Shown here piece after piece: positions 1 through 10,376 of a stretch of DNA of 64,000 nt (position 1 is the first letter of the stretch; every line of letters starts with the position of its first letter). The stretch covers positions 1 to 64,000 of the forward strand of contig JADKAW010000016.1 in assembly GCA_016719055.1 (NCBI GenBank), in the 5' to 3' direction. This DNA comes from Candidatus Rhodoferax mariagerensis (GTDB lineage: Bacteria > Pseudomonadota > Gammaproteobacteria > Burkholderiales > Burkholderiaceae_C). The notes under the pieces are model-generated. The model saw only the letters and a list, made by a program, of their open reading frames with translations, ran no database searches and was not told the origin of the DNA. Both the position numbers and the translations under genes were made by a program.

Positions 1-1039
1 ACGTCGGGTGATCAGATCGACTGGCTGGCCAGCCATATTGACCACAGGAACATGATCGATCTGATACAAGTTCATCGGGGCAAGAACCTGAAGCGTCTGC
101 TTCATCGCCGGCAGTGATGGAGTGCTTGCTCAAGCAGCACGCTAAGCGGCGTATCCGTCGGCAAATGGTCCAGTATGGCCCGGCACCAAAATCGCGCCTC
201 AGTCTCACTGTCCGCACCGAAGGCGATGTGTCAGGAGACGCACGATAAGTAAGATGCCCCGCACCAGTTTGATCCATCCGCAACAGAGCCTCCCGCAAGG
301 TAACGGTCGGCAAAACACAAATAGATTGAATTTCAGCAGGAATCGGCTCAACCTTCTGGCAGGTACACCCACGCCAGGTTCCAGGCTCCAATAAATCACT
401 TCGCACAACAGCGCCGGCTCCCGATAACCCACATCATCTGTCACTCTCATACCGCCGGCAGGATATTGACACCGGCTCCCACCATGACGCGTTGGCTGAC
501 AGCCCTCGCCCCAAGGTCGCTAGCGGTGCCACGTAGCAGAAAGCGCCAACTACGCATCGTGATCCGCGACGGCACCGCGGATTGACATAATGCAATGTGC
601 CAATAGCCTGCACCGGTGGCCAGCACCGGCAGCAGCAACAAAACAACCCGCTCCCACAGTTGGGAAAATTGAGACACTACGATGCAAACAGGGTAGAAAC
701 ACTGAAACGAAGGATGACACGTTTGGAAGCAGCGATGCCTCCCATTCGCGAGCCGCATTGTCGCCAATGGCGATGTGTACACCTGACAGTCAAGGATCTC
801 GCGATGACAATGGAGTCCAGGTCAACCTTGTAAAAACGGTCCAACGCACCGTGCGGGATCCCTATCCAGAGACAACAATTGACGACCAAGACTTTGTTAA
901 CAGTGCTGCATCTGCCACCACACGCCCATACCCACCCGCACCAAAGTGCAGCAAGACAGGCGATGCCGGATCAGGAACAAAGCAGGTGAGTAAGGGTCAA
1001 AACTAATTCCTGGCAGCGATGGTTGAAGTCCGGCTCTTT
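1..1039. other. No confident gene; degraded sequence
   Basis: I find no reading frame here that can be supported as a gene. The minus strand, which continues the direction of the polysaccharide cluster, shows short protein-like pieces in different frames. One is a fragment ending in a stop at 102-104 (with the pattern ETEARFWCRAILDHLP), and another is a hydrophobic stretch around 600-660. A plus-strand frame that is open from base 1 to a stop near 117 may be the tail of another gene. The picture fits the decayed downstream end of the nonulosonic-acid cluster. Which families are involved is unknown. Confidence 0.4.
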
Positions 1040-2247
1040 TTAATAGGTGTTAACTTTTTCAAGCACACTCGTATCAATCGACAACGTGCTCACCAAAATG
1101 AGCAATGCGCTCACCTGCCCGGCCATCACGTAAACAACCTGACGAGGCCAAGACCCACGGGCAATGCAAGACTGTACGGCATCGCGAACGGCACCTAGGC
1201 AGCAGGCGCATCCACCACATTCGCGTTTGCGTTGCGCAAGTGCTGACGCTGGCCAACGTTCACCACCGGTGTGCTGTGTCGCCGCCTCAATGATGCCCGA
1301 GACGGGGTTGCCAACCAGATGGCACAGTAGCGCATCGCGGCACAAAACAGGGGACGGCTCAGGTGCCCGATCCGCAAGGAACCCGCAGGCAAGGGGGCAC
1401 ACGTCCAAGGCTCCGCAGCACATCCAGTGAGCCGGCGTCGCTGGCCGGGTGCCAACCAGACCACCGGCTTGCCAACCGCCTGCAGGCAAGCGATGGCCAG
1501 AAGTCTGTGTGTAAGCGTCAACCGCTTGCTGGACAACAGGATGAAATAGAACAAGAACAAAGGCTTGTGCCATCGGCAATGCATGTAAGACATTTGGAAC
1601 CAGCAAGCCAAGTGCGTGCAAACAGTGTTCTTTTGGCATGGCGGCTAGTTCGATCAGTCCATCCAGGCCTGGCGCACCCGTGACGACGATATTCGCTGGG
1701 TTCTCCCCATAAGCTCAAGCGCTTGCGTGAACCCGGAGTGGCAACGCAGTGGTAGGCTCAACTTGCTGATGGCATGGCGCATCGGTTCGTCCACTGTGCC
1801 AGAGCGCTCGCCACCATGAATATGAACACAGACAATGCCCAGGTGCAGAGCGGCAATGGCCCCCGCAAGCATCTCACCCCGGTCACCCAGCAGGGCAGCA
1901 CATCTGGCTTTTCCTGGTGAGCATTCAGTCAGGCCCCGCAAACATGTCCCCAGCGCCTGCGCCATACCTTGACCGGTGCGGGTCGTTACATTCACGGGAA
2001 TTTCACCGCACACACGGATGCCAGCGCCATGAATTTCATTGACGGTATGCCCAAACCCCACATCCAGGTGCGTGCCAGTCACTGCCACACTCAGGTCAAG
2101 CAGATTGCCCAGACACTGCAATGTGGATTGCATCAGCCCGAAGTCGGCACGCGTGCCACTCAGGTAAATCACTTTTGCGTCGGCTGCCAGGGCAGGTGCG
2201 TCATTAGGTGGCACCACCTTCAACATGATCCCATTGCAATGGGTCAC
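1040..2247 (-). pseudogene. UDP-GlcNAc 2-epimerase (hydrolysing), NeuC/LegG type, frameshifted
   Basis: The family removes UDP from a UDP-HexNAc sugar and epimerises C2, giving the free ManNAc-type sugar that NeuB condenses with phosphoenolpyruvate. The N-terminal half reads cleanly (SGTRADFGLM, GQGMAQALG, LLGDRGEM, HIHGGERSGTVDE). From about 1705 onward the family pattern jumps between frames: VVTGAPGLDGL in one, HPVVQQ in the same, STPVVNVG and NANVVDAPA in another, GRAGERIA in a third, and the tail TLSIDTSVLEKVNTY in yet another. At least four indels are needed to join these. The gene starts inside the 3' end of neuB (about 44 bp overlap), as in a translationally coupled operon. As read it cannot make a full enzyme. 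Confidence 0.8.
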
Positions 2248-3239
2248 CCGTTGCCAAATCCTGCAGAACGCGTCGCCCGATCAAGCGCAGCAGGTCACGC
2301 GGCGCAATGCCGCTTGCGGGTCGTCGGCAGGTCAACATGTCTGCCGTCAACACCGTACCGGAGCAAATAGCCTGCGTGGTCACTACACTGCGCCGCGCCA
2401 CGCGCGCTGTTTCAAGTTCATCGGCACGGGAGCCTTGATGCCATCGCCCAACATGGCACTGACGCGGCGAATGCCCCTGCACCATGCGCAAAAGCCATCG
2501 GGTTCCAAAGACGCGCGGTGGTCTGGGCCAGACATGGCGCAGTCTAGCGTGAGATGCTTTTCTATGACCGTCGCACCCAGTGCCACGGCTGCCAGTGGTG
2601 CTTCAATGCCCAGGCTGTGATCAGAATAGCCAATCGGCAAACTCAATACATCAGCCATCTGGTGCATGGCCCGAAGGTTGAGCGTCGCGTCAAGTGCCGG
2701 ATAAGACGAGGTGCAGTGAAGCACAACAACCTCACGCAGGTGTCCTCGCACGGCCCTGATCCAGTCAACAGCTTCGACGATTTCGTCCATCGTGGCCATA
2801 CCAGTGGATACCAGCAGGGCAATGATTGGACCGGCAGCGTGCTCCACCAGCGCTCGGTGCGTGAGTTCACCGGATGAAAGCTTGAGCCGCCGCACACCCA
2901 GCTCAACCAAAAAGTCCACAGCATCCAGCGAAAACGGGGTTGAAAAAAACTCTATACCGATGTTGTCGCAATGGGCTTTGATATAACGGTGCTGTGCCTC
3001 TGACAATTCCAGTCTTTGCAAAAGGTTGAATTGATCAAGGTCGCCGGTTTGGGCTGCCTGGTAATGGGCCGTCGGTGCACCCGGCACAACCAGGTCCTCT
3101 GCCCGAAAGGTCTGAAATTTGACCGCATCGGCTCCCGCGGCGCTGGCGCATCGCACAGGCGCAACGCCAGATCCAGGTTGCCGTTATGGTTGACACCGGC
3201 TTCAGCGATGATGAACACAGGTGACACAATTGAATTCAC
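2204..3239 (-). pseudogene. N-acetylneuraminate/legionaminate synthase NeuB, two frameshifts
   Basis: NeuB condenses phosphoenolpyruvate with a six-carbon amino sugar to form a nine-carbon nonulosonic acid. The start (FIIAEAGVNHNG), the TIM-barrel core (GADAVKFQTF, FFSTPFSLDAVDFL, LKLSSGE, STGMA, LHCTSSYPA, PIGYSDHS, IEKHLTLD, GPDHRASLEPD) and the C-terminal SAF-like antifreeze domain (ARRSVV, LTADML, DPLQWD) are all present. They lie in three frames. One single-base shift sits near 3150 after LRLCDA; the other is near 2435 between the barrel and the SAF domain. The start codon overlaps the neuA stop by 4 bp. The total length without the shifts is about 345 residues, normal for the family. 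Confidence 0.85.
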
Positions 3240-3946
3240 GGTGTCACCCCTACGTGACGGGGGTACAGCCAGAGCGCCGCAAGCTCAAAGTCCTCCAAAT
3301 CGTCGATATCGACGGATTTCCAGCGTGGCATGACATAAGGTGCGATATGGACACTCCAGAGGCCGTGGACCGCCGCATGGGCCAGCGCCGTGCGCTGCCA
3401 GACATAGATGGAACCATTCAAGGCGTACACCGCAGGTGCATCCTGGCGTCGTGTACTACCCTGCCCTTTGCTCAGGTACACCCAGCCGTCCTCGCCTTGC
3501 TCCACCAAGTTGAAATAAGGATTGTCCACCGCATCTCTTACACTGACCACCAGATCGGCTTCAGGATGTGCCCGAAGCGCTTCAGAAATATCAGCGGCAT
3601 CACGCAGCGGTGAGGTCGGTTGCAGATCCACCACACGGAATATGGTTTGCCCCTGCTGCTCAAGATAGCCCACCAGATGCTCGATCACCGGCAATTTCGG
3701 CGCGGTGTCACCGGCAAGTTCGGCCGGCCGCAAATATGGAACAGTGGCACCGGCAGCAAGCGAGACAGCGGCAATGGCTTCGTCATCGGTCGAAACGTAC
3801 ACCGCATCAATCTCCGGACACGCCAGCGCCTGCACGATCGAATGGACAATCAGCGGCTTGCCGGCGAAGTCACGGATGTTTTTGCCAGGCAACCCCTTGC
3901 TGCCGCCCCGTGCGCAAATTGTGGCGATGGTCTGGGATACAGGCAT
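3236..3946 (-). CDS. neuA: CMP-nonulosonate cytidylyltransferase (NeuA/LegF/PseF family)
   Basis: This 236-residue enzyme activates a nonulosonic acid with CTP to the CMP-sugar used by glycosyltransferases. The nucleotide-binding motif ARGGSKGLPGKN is at residues 11-22, followed by STDDEAIA, LQPTSPLR and a C-terminal metal-site region (WKSVDIDDLEDFELA). An ATG further upstream at 4024 would read into hisH; the start at 3946 matches the family's N-terminus and sits 8 bp after the hisH stop. It is one of the few intact genes of the cluster, yet the NeuB and NeuC steps that feed it are broken. Whether the substrate is sialic, legionaminic or pseudaminic acid cannot be told from sequence. Confidence 0.88.
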   Translation of the reverse strand: MPVSQTIATICARGGSKGLPGKNIRDFAGKPLIVHSIVQALACPEIDAVYVSTDDEAIAAVSLAAGATVPYLRPAELAGDTAPKLPVIEHLVGYLEQQGQTIFRVVDLQPTSPLRDAADISEALRAHPEADLVVSVRDAVDNPYFNLVEQGEDGWVYLSKGQGSTRRQDAPAVYALNGSIYVWQRTALAHAAVHGLWSVHIAPYVMPRWKSVDIDDLEDFELAALWLYPRHVGVTP

Positions 3947-3954
3947 GGACGCGC

Positions 3955-4606
3955 TCACAGTGACAGAAACTGGCGGAGTATCCTCAGCCCCGCCTCGGCG
4001 CTGCGCTCGGGATGAAACTGGCAACCGTAGATGTGATCGCGCGCTACGGCTGCGCAGATGCGCACGCCGTCGTAGTTCGTTTCCGCGAGCCAGTGTGCCT
4101 CGTGCGTGGGCACGGGCGCATAGGAATGCACGAAGTACACGGACTCGCCGGGTTGCACCGCATCCAGAATGCTACCGTCCCACGACGCGCGCGCGCGGGA
4201 GCACCAGGCCGCTCAGCCGATGTGCGGCACACGCAGCGACCTCCCGGCCGGGTCGATCACCGGCACCTGTTGAACCCGGCCGGGAATCAGCCCGAGGCCG
4301 GCGTGCTCGCCATACTCTTCTCCCACCTCGAACAGCAGTTGTGCACCCACGCAGATTCCCAGAAAAGGGCGACCTGTATCAACATAACGTTTGACCAGGT
4401 CATCGAAGCCCCGCAAACACAATTCGGCCATGGCATCCGCGAAGGCGCCCACGCCGGGCAGCATCAGCCGGTCAGGTAAGGTCGTCATCTTCGCAGCCTG
4501 CTCGACTACCTGCACAGCGGCGCCGCAATGTTCCAGCGCCCGCACCACGTTGGAGCATATTGCCGATGCCGTAGTCGATCACGGTGACAGGACGGGCGCT
4601 CACCAT
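3955..4606 (-). pseudogene. HisH2-type glutamine amidotransferase, one frameshift and one in-frame TGA
   Basis: HisH hydrolyses glutamine and channels ammonia to HisF. In polysaccharide clusters the HisH2/HisF2 pair supplies ammonia to a WbpG-type sugar amidotransferase. The start (VTVIDYGIGNML) is in one frame and the rest (NVVRALEHCGA, MLPGVGAF, the nucleophile motif GICVGAQLL, HSYAP and the His-Glu pair FHPERSAE) in another, so one extra base lies near 4550. The length, 652 bp, is one more than a multiple of three, in agreement. At about 4215 the family's conserved HIGW motif reads HIG-stop, TGA in place of TGG. The gene overlaps the hisF end by 7 bp. Confidence 0.8.
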
Positions 4607-5355
4607 CGCACCTCCACGCCCAGCGCCCGCGCCTGCTGCTTGATCTCGGGCACCGTCATGCGGCCCCAGTGCAGGGCATCGGCAATGGCCACGCCGGACG
4701 CACCCGCGACGCTGGCGCGCTGCAGGTCCGGCAGTTCCCCGAAGCCGCCGCTGATGATGACGGGTACGTTTACGCGTGCGTTGACCACACGCAGCAGCTC
4801 AATGTCCAGCCCCTTGCGCGTGCCCTCCTGGTCCACGGCCGTCAACAGAATCTCGCCCGCTCCGAGTTCCACGGCCCGGGCAACCCAATCGATCACGTCC
4901 AGGCCTGTGTGTTCGCGACCATTGTCGGTATAGGCTTCCCAACGGCCAGGGGCGGTGCGCTTGGCCTCGACCGACAGCACCATGCATTGCGAACCGAAGC
5001 GGCGCGCCACCTCGGAGATCAACGCCGGACGCGCAACGGCGGCAGTGTTGATGGCGACCTTGTCCGCCCCGGAGCTCAACATGTCCTGAACATCGTTGAG
5101 CGACCGGATGCCACCGCCCACGGTGATCGGAATGTAGACGCGGTCGGCAGCCCGGCTGATGATGTCGGACAGGCTGTTGCGTTGGTAGAGGCTGGCCACA
5201 ATATCCATGAATACCAGCTCGTCGGCACCCTGCTCGTAGTACCTGAGCGCAAATTCGTGTGGATCACCCACGACACGCAGTCCTTCCAGCCGGATGCCCT
5301 TGATCAGATTGGGGCCCTTGATGTCGAGCCGGGGGATGAAACGCAAACCCGCCAT
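4600..5355 (-). CDS. hisF2: HisF2-type synthase subunit of the polysaccharide cluster
   Basis: This intact 251-residue TIM barrel belongs to the HisF family (RFIPRLDIKGPNLIKG, DELVFMDIVAS, ITVGGGIRS, GADKVAINT, VDQEGTRKGLD, ISGGFG). Housekeeping HisF makes imidazole glycerol phosphate. The copy found beside a sugar amidotransferase, as here, is known from O-antigen loci, where it works with HisH2 and WbpG/PseA-like enzymes to place a nitrogen on a sugar. Its neighbours are the amidotransferase pseudogene 9 bp upstream and hisH downstream. No other histidine genes are near, which argues for the glycan role. With both partners broken, the function is probably lost, if the frameshifts are real. 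Confidence 0.85.
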   Translation of the reverse strand: MAGLRFIPRLDIKGPNLIKGIRLEGLRVVGDPHEFALRYYEQGADELVFMDIVASLYQRNSLSDIISRAADRVYIPITVGGGIRSLNDVQDMLSSGADKVAINTAAVARPALISEVARRFGSQCMVLSVEAKRTAPGRWEAYTDNGREHTGLDVIDWVARAVELGAGEILLTAVDQEGTRKGLDIELLRVVNARVNVPVIISGGFGELPDLQRASVAGASGVAIADALHWGRMTVPEIKQQARALGVEVRW

Positions 5356-5364
5356 GGCTGCATT

Positions 5365-6602
5365 TCAGACGCCGTCAAACACGGTGTGGCGCAGCTTCCA
5401 CCGACCGCTCTCGCGTTTCCAGAGATGCGGGGATCGGAAAGTGTCGGCCAGGCGCATGAAATAGTCGCGATCCATGACTGGCGTCTCAAACCTCTTGCTG
5501 GCGCGCCCGAATTCCTCTCAGGGATGCTTAGGTAGCGGAAAATCTCCTCGAAAATCGCTCTGGAAACTCGCCGTCATAACGCCGCACCAGCGCCACACCC
5601 TCGTCGCGGTTAATGTCGCCCGAGCGGATCTCCTGCGCCGCGTCGTAAGTAGCCCGGCCGATCCCGAACTTGATGTGGGTGGTGTAGTAATGGTAGTCGT
5701 CGATGCGGTCGTCGATGCTGTTGTATTTGCTGTAAGTCCCGGGCGTGCGCTCGGGAGAAGCCTCGAAACCGCCATGCTCCACCGCGTAGTAGTAGCAACT
5801 CTGCGGGTGCCACTTGAGGTAGTATCCCAGGTAATGCACCTCGACGTGCTTGCGCTGCATCAGCGCCGGGTCGGCGGGTAAATAGGGCAGTAGATCCTGT
5901 TCTTCCAGACCGAAATCGTCATACAGGGTTTGCACCGAGGTGCCGCCCAAGTAGATCTCGGCCTTGTTGGTCGACGTAAAGTACGACCAGTCGCGCTGGG
6001 CGCTGCTGGTATCGCCGATCGGGTTGCCGTATTCGGCCTCGTTCTCGCCATACACCACAAACGGAATGTCGTGCAGCAAAGGCCATCTTGGGCGCCAGGA
6101 TTTCTGGCCGAACATGAATGCCTGGAAGGGGTGGAACAGGTTGTCCACCGCCAAACGGGTCAGCAGGCGGTGCACCGGCCGTTGGGCGTCATGAGGTAGT
6201 TGTCAAAACCTGCATGTAGCCACGACTGAAAATTCTTCCAACCCCATTCCGTGTGTACATGGGGCGCCCAGGTCACTGTCAGCGGATGCATGCCAAAGCG
6301 CGTCTTGAGGATGTGCGAGGCGTAGAAACTATCTTTTCCGCCAGAGCCCGGCAGCAGGCAGTCATAACCCGACTTGCCGCGAAACTTGCCGCACAGGATC
6401 GCCAACTGGTCTTCCCGATCCTTCCAGTTGATGGTGCCGTGCTTTGCTCGGCAGCGACAGGCATCGCAGATGCCATCGTCATCGAACGCAATCGTGGCTT
6501 TTTGCTGGCCTTGGTGTGCTGGTACTCGACCGCCGAATTGGGCCGTTGGTTGGAGATCACGCACTTCTTGCAAAAATGCACATAGCGCGGCAGGCCATAC
6601 AT
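5365..6602 (-). pseudogene. N-acetyl-sugar amidotransferase (WbpG/PseA/LfnA family), several frameshifts
   Basis: These ATP-dependent enzymes convert an acetamido group of a nucleotide sugar to an acetamidino group, or amidate a uronate, with ammonia from HisH/HisF. The zinc-type cysteines (CKKCVISN near the start and CDACRC) and the PP-loop (GSGGKDSFY) are visible, then a long conserved body (DNLFHPFQAF, YGENEAEYG, YYLKWHPQ, IKFGIGRATYDAAQEIR). The pieces occupy different frames. Shifts fall near 6500, near 6180 between TPNGR and HRLLTR, and near 5540. The true C-terminus (DRDYFMRLADTFRSPHLW) is in a further frame and ends at 5365. The start ATG at 6602 gives MYGLPRYVHF. Confidence 0.82.
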
Positions 6603-6746
6603 CACGCGGGCATCGTCGTCGCTGGCATCAAAAGCCAAAAAATCAACGGATACGGGGTTGGGGATGAGTGACATTCGACTTTGAGGAAGGACGGTGGAGA
6701 AGGAGAGGTGAGGACTTCCAGCGTTCCTGAATGTCCATCCTGCGGA

Positions 6747-7959
6747 TTATAGGAATTTGCCCATGACGGCCAGCACCCGCTGCGTGGCTGTAGCCTGCCC
6801 CTGCATGGCAAGACGCGGGGCATCGACCCAACAGTCCAGCGCCTGGGCGATTGCATCCACCTGAACGGTCGCGTCGGCAATGCCTAACGCGCCAGCGGCA
6901 TGGCATTATCGAAGACCGAGCCCAGCACCTGAATCAGCCGGCAGCCTGCCAGATGACCTTCCAGCCCAACGGTCGAAGTGAGAGTAACCACCAGGTCAGT
7001 GGCATGCAACAACGGCGCCAGTGGCCAGTCCTGGCCCGTGAGCGCGATGCGGGGGTCGGCGGGGGCTGCCAGCAAGGCCTCACCCGGGCGCGAACGGATG
7101 CACAGCACGCAGTCCGTGCGGGCAAGCACCCACTGCATCACTGCGGCCAGTGCCCGCTCCGGCAGGGAGGGGTCGCCCGCGCGACCGTCAAACGGGGGAA
7201 AGACGGCTCGACCTGGGTGGGCCATAGGATCACGCGCCGGTCCAGCCAACCATGCTGCTCGCGAATCTGACGCCCCTGGGACAGTGCAGCCGGGTTATTG
7301 ATCGCGTCGAACCCGGGATTTCCGGTCACGACCACCTGGTCTTCCGACCGTCCCGCCGCCACCAAAAATTGCCGCACCGAGTCGTTCAACACACAGACGT
7401 AGTCCGCATAATCCGGCTCGCCAATCCACTTGACTTCGTCAATCGCAAAAAGATCCACCAGGCATACCGATGGAATGCCAAGCTTGCGGGCGCCCATGAG
7501 GGCCGCCCTCTCCGCGCGCGGCGCGTTGGTGGCCACCACCAAATCCGGCTTGACGCTGCGCAGAATTCGCTCCAATGTGCGCAAGGGCAGGAACGACTGT
7601 CGGCCAAGCCTGGCGAATGCATCTTCCGCTTCCTGCCTGCCCGAATCGTGGATCAGATCATCCATGGACAAGCCTAGGTACGCGACTGTCTCCTCGGGGT
7701 CAGCCACAGGACCCGGCAAGCCCTGCATCAGCTGACGACCCCGTTCAAGCGTGGGCGCATCGGCTTCGGTCACGAAATCCTTGAACTGAATGACCTTCAG
7801 CCCTGCAGCGCGTGCCACAGGCGCTGCGGTGGTCAGCGCAAGCACCACGCATTCAATGTCCGGCCGGGCGGACAGGGCCTGTGCCAGCGGGACCATCATC
7901 TTGACGTGGCCACTACCATAACCCACGAAAAGCACCTTGACGGGCACAGCGCGCGTCAC
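6747..7959 (-). pseudogene. MurG-like glycosyltransferase, two frameshifts
   Basis: The N-terminal domain (VKVLFVGYGSGHVKMM, then VVATNAPRAERAALMGARKLGIPSVCLVD) looks like a GT-B fold transferase of the MurG/UGT kind. The C-terminal domain (VVTGNPGFDAI, LWPTQ, then in another frame CIRSRPGEALL and LHATDLVVTLTSTVGLEGHLAG) is the nucleotide-sugar half. A frameshift near 7200 separates the halves and a second near 6895 precedes the last 45 residues, ending at TAA 6747-6749. It would attach a sugar or a related unit to the growing glycan; the acceptor is unknown. The start is a GTG at 7959 or 7947, directly next to the IS1182-like remnant, so the native promoter and RBS may be lost. Confidence 0.65.
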
Positions 7960-9486
7960 GAGTCCAGCCTCCGCCCGAACAGGCGCAGGCCCGGCCACTC
8001 CACAAGCAGGTAATTCCCTTATCCAACTTTTGGCGCAATACTGCCATGCGCTTGACATTCCAGGCCAGGCAAACCAGATTCCATTCACCAGTGACTTTGC
8101 TCAATCCGCGCAAGGAGAACTGCCTGAACCTCATCACCGACTTGATGATGCCAAACACCGGCTCCACCGTTTGCTTGCGAACAGCGTAAGCAGCTCTGCC
8201 TGCCAACGTTGCCAAACGATGTGCCATCGCCTCTATCGGTGTGGCATCTGCCTTCAGGGGCGCGGGCTCTGTAAAACGTTCGCTCCAGTGCGGGTGATGG
8301 TCTTGGCGGGCCACGGCAATCAAAGGCACGATCTTGGCCACCTCACAGGCGTTGACGTTGTTTTCACTGCAATAGCCGGTGTCAGCAACCAGGGTGGTGG
8401 CAGTGCCGAGCTTGGCTTGCTGCTCTTGCAGAACTTTGAGCATCGGCTGGACTTCTCTCTTGTCATTGGGCGCTTGTGTCAAGGTGGTGGCCACCACCAG
8501 CATCGTGTCGGCATCCACCCCGGCCTGTGCGTTGTAGCACTGCTCAAAACCGCCACCGGCCACCGGCATGATGCGCGACTCTTCGTCAGTCAGGTTGATC
8601 TGATCACTGTCACGCACACCCGGCTGAGGGGCTGTGGGTGTCTTGCCGCGTGGCTTTTGCCCGTCTCATCAGCTTTGGCTTGGCGCTTGCCCATCTTCTC
8701 GTCAAATTCGGCCTTCTCGCGGGCGTAGCGCTCTTGCGCACGCTGTGCGATCTTGGTCTTGGCTGCCGCCATGGCAGCGAGGCGGTCTTCGCGCAGCTTG
8801 AGTTCTTTGGGCAGGCTCATGCCGTCAGGGACATTGGCTGTGTCGGCCGCCTCAGCCAGGGCCAGCAGTTCCTGGACTTCTGCCTTGAGCTGCTCTTCAA
8901 GCTTGACGATGTGGCCATGCGAGAGGGCGCTGTGGCGCGAGGCGTTGGCGTGGATCTTGGTGCCATCCAGACAGACCGTACCCATCTTGAGCAGTTTCAT
9001 CTCGCGGGCCATTTCCAGCACTTGCACAAACAGGCCAGCGAGTTCATCGATAAAGCGACGACGAAAGGTGGCTAAGGTGTCATGGTCGGGGTGGCTGCCT
9101 GCGCCAATGTAGCGAAAGGCCACAGAGTCGTAGGTGGCCATTTCCAGCTTGCGGCTGGAGAACACCCCGGTTGAATAACCGTAAACCAAAATGGCCAGCA
9201 AGGTCGCTGGATGGTGTGCCTTTGGCCGCGACCGGCATATTGGCGAGTCAGATTGGAGAGATCGAGGCTATCGATGACTTCTACGACAAAGCGTGCCAGA
9301 TGGTCCTGGGTGAGCCAATCGTCTACTGATGGGGCAGCAGGTAGTCGGTCTTGCGGTCAGTCAGAATGAAGTTCGACATGCTGGTATAAATCCTTCTTAA
9401 GCCAGGTTCATTATAACTTTATTACTACACTATCAATAGCAAAAGAAGAATTTTTCAGTGGCGTTTATAGTCCGACAGGCTGCTAG
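7960..9486 (-). mobile_element. IS1182-like insertion sequence, degraded; transposase in several frames
   Basis: The transposase begins at ATG near 9379 (SNFILTDRKTDYLLP) and shows the IS1182-family pattern: FRYIGAGSHPDHDTLATFRRRF, LDGTKIHANASRHSALS, a Lys/Glu-rich linker, NAQAGVDADTMLVVA, LVADTGYCSENNV, and the C-terminal KQTVEPVFGIIKSVMRFRQF. Frame changes occur near 9330, 9220 and 8610, so it is not functional as read. The right end, 9460-9486 (ending GTCCGACAGGCTGCTAG), resembles the terminal repeats of the MITE at 34888-35054. No matching end is visible on the left, where the element runs into the glycosyltransferase gene. It has cut off the 3' end of the neighbouring acyltransferase. 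Confidence 0.8.
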
Positions 9487-10376
9487 TACGAAAAGTGGCG
9501 TGGTCGGTGCGGCGCTGCCCAGGAAGCGCCTGGCCAGCATGCACACCACCACCAGCAGCGGGTAGTGAACCAGATAGATCGAGTACGACCCGTTGCCCAG
9601 CGGCCGGATCCAGCTGGCCGGCCGACTCAAAAAGCCCAGCACCAGCAGGAACGACGCAACGAAGAAGGCCGCCATGAAGTACACGCCGACCAAGCGGCCC
9701 GCAGGTTCGCCCCAGAATGATTCGATGCAGCCCAAGGTTAGAAACCCAGCCCGAAGGCCATGTTGTAGAGAGAGAAGACAAAGGACCATGGAAACGGCAC
9801 TTCGATACCTGCAAGGCTGATCACCGTGCTGGCCGCCAGCCAGGCGACAAATACGATGCGGCCCACGCCGAGAAGCATCAGGGACACGAAGGTCATGAGG
9901 TAGAAAAGGATCTCATGCGCCAGCGTCCAGGCCACCACTGGCACAAAGGCATTCAGGTCTTCGCACGGGACGATGAACACGTTCATCAGCATCATCTTCA
10001 CAACGAACGCGTACGCCGTGGGACAAATGTTCTTGGACAAAAGGCACGCCAAGCTCAGGACGGCCAGCACTTGCAAATATGGAATATAAATACGCCGCGC
10101 GCGCGCCAGCAGGAAGCGCCAGGCCCGGCGTTTTTGCGCCGGCTCGTGGGTGAGCATGACCATGAGGAAGCCGCTGTTCACAAAGAACAAATCCACCCCC
10201 CTATGACCAAACTCGAAAAAGCCCCAGAACACCTCGACACCGAAGTGCTTGTCTTTGTGAAACCGCACGTGCGTGTGGTACATCAGCACGCACAGTGCGG
10301 CCCATCGGCACAGATCCTGGATGCCGGGATAGTAGACGGGCTTGCCGAAAGCTGCCAACGATACGGTTTGCGTCAC
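9433..10376 (-). pseudogene. Acyltransferase_3 family membrane protein, frameshifted and truncated by the IS
   Basis: This is an integral-membrane O-acyltransferase of the kind that acetylates surface glycans. The family start (YPGIQDLCRWAALCVLMYHT), the His/Arg region (FGVEVFWGFF, GHRGVDLFFVNSGF) and many hydrophobic helices are clear. A one-base shift near 9745 joins the N-terminal part, which ends at FGLGF-stop, to the C-terminal helices (GVYFMAAFFVASFLL, GNGSYSIYLVHYPLLVVV). The last 18 codons of the frame are made of IS end sequence (9433-9486), so the native C-terminus is gone. The start codon overlaps the asnB stop by 4 bp. Confidence 0.75.

Noticed and set aside
4213..4218. TGA in hisH as selenocysteine
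   Set aside because: The position is a conserved Trp in the family, there is no SECIS-like context that I can see, and the same gene also has an indel.
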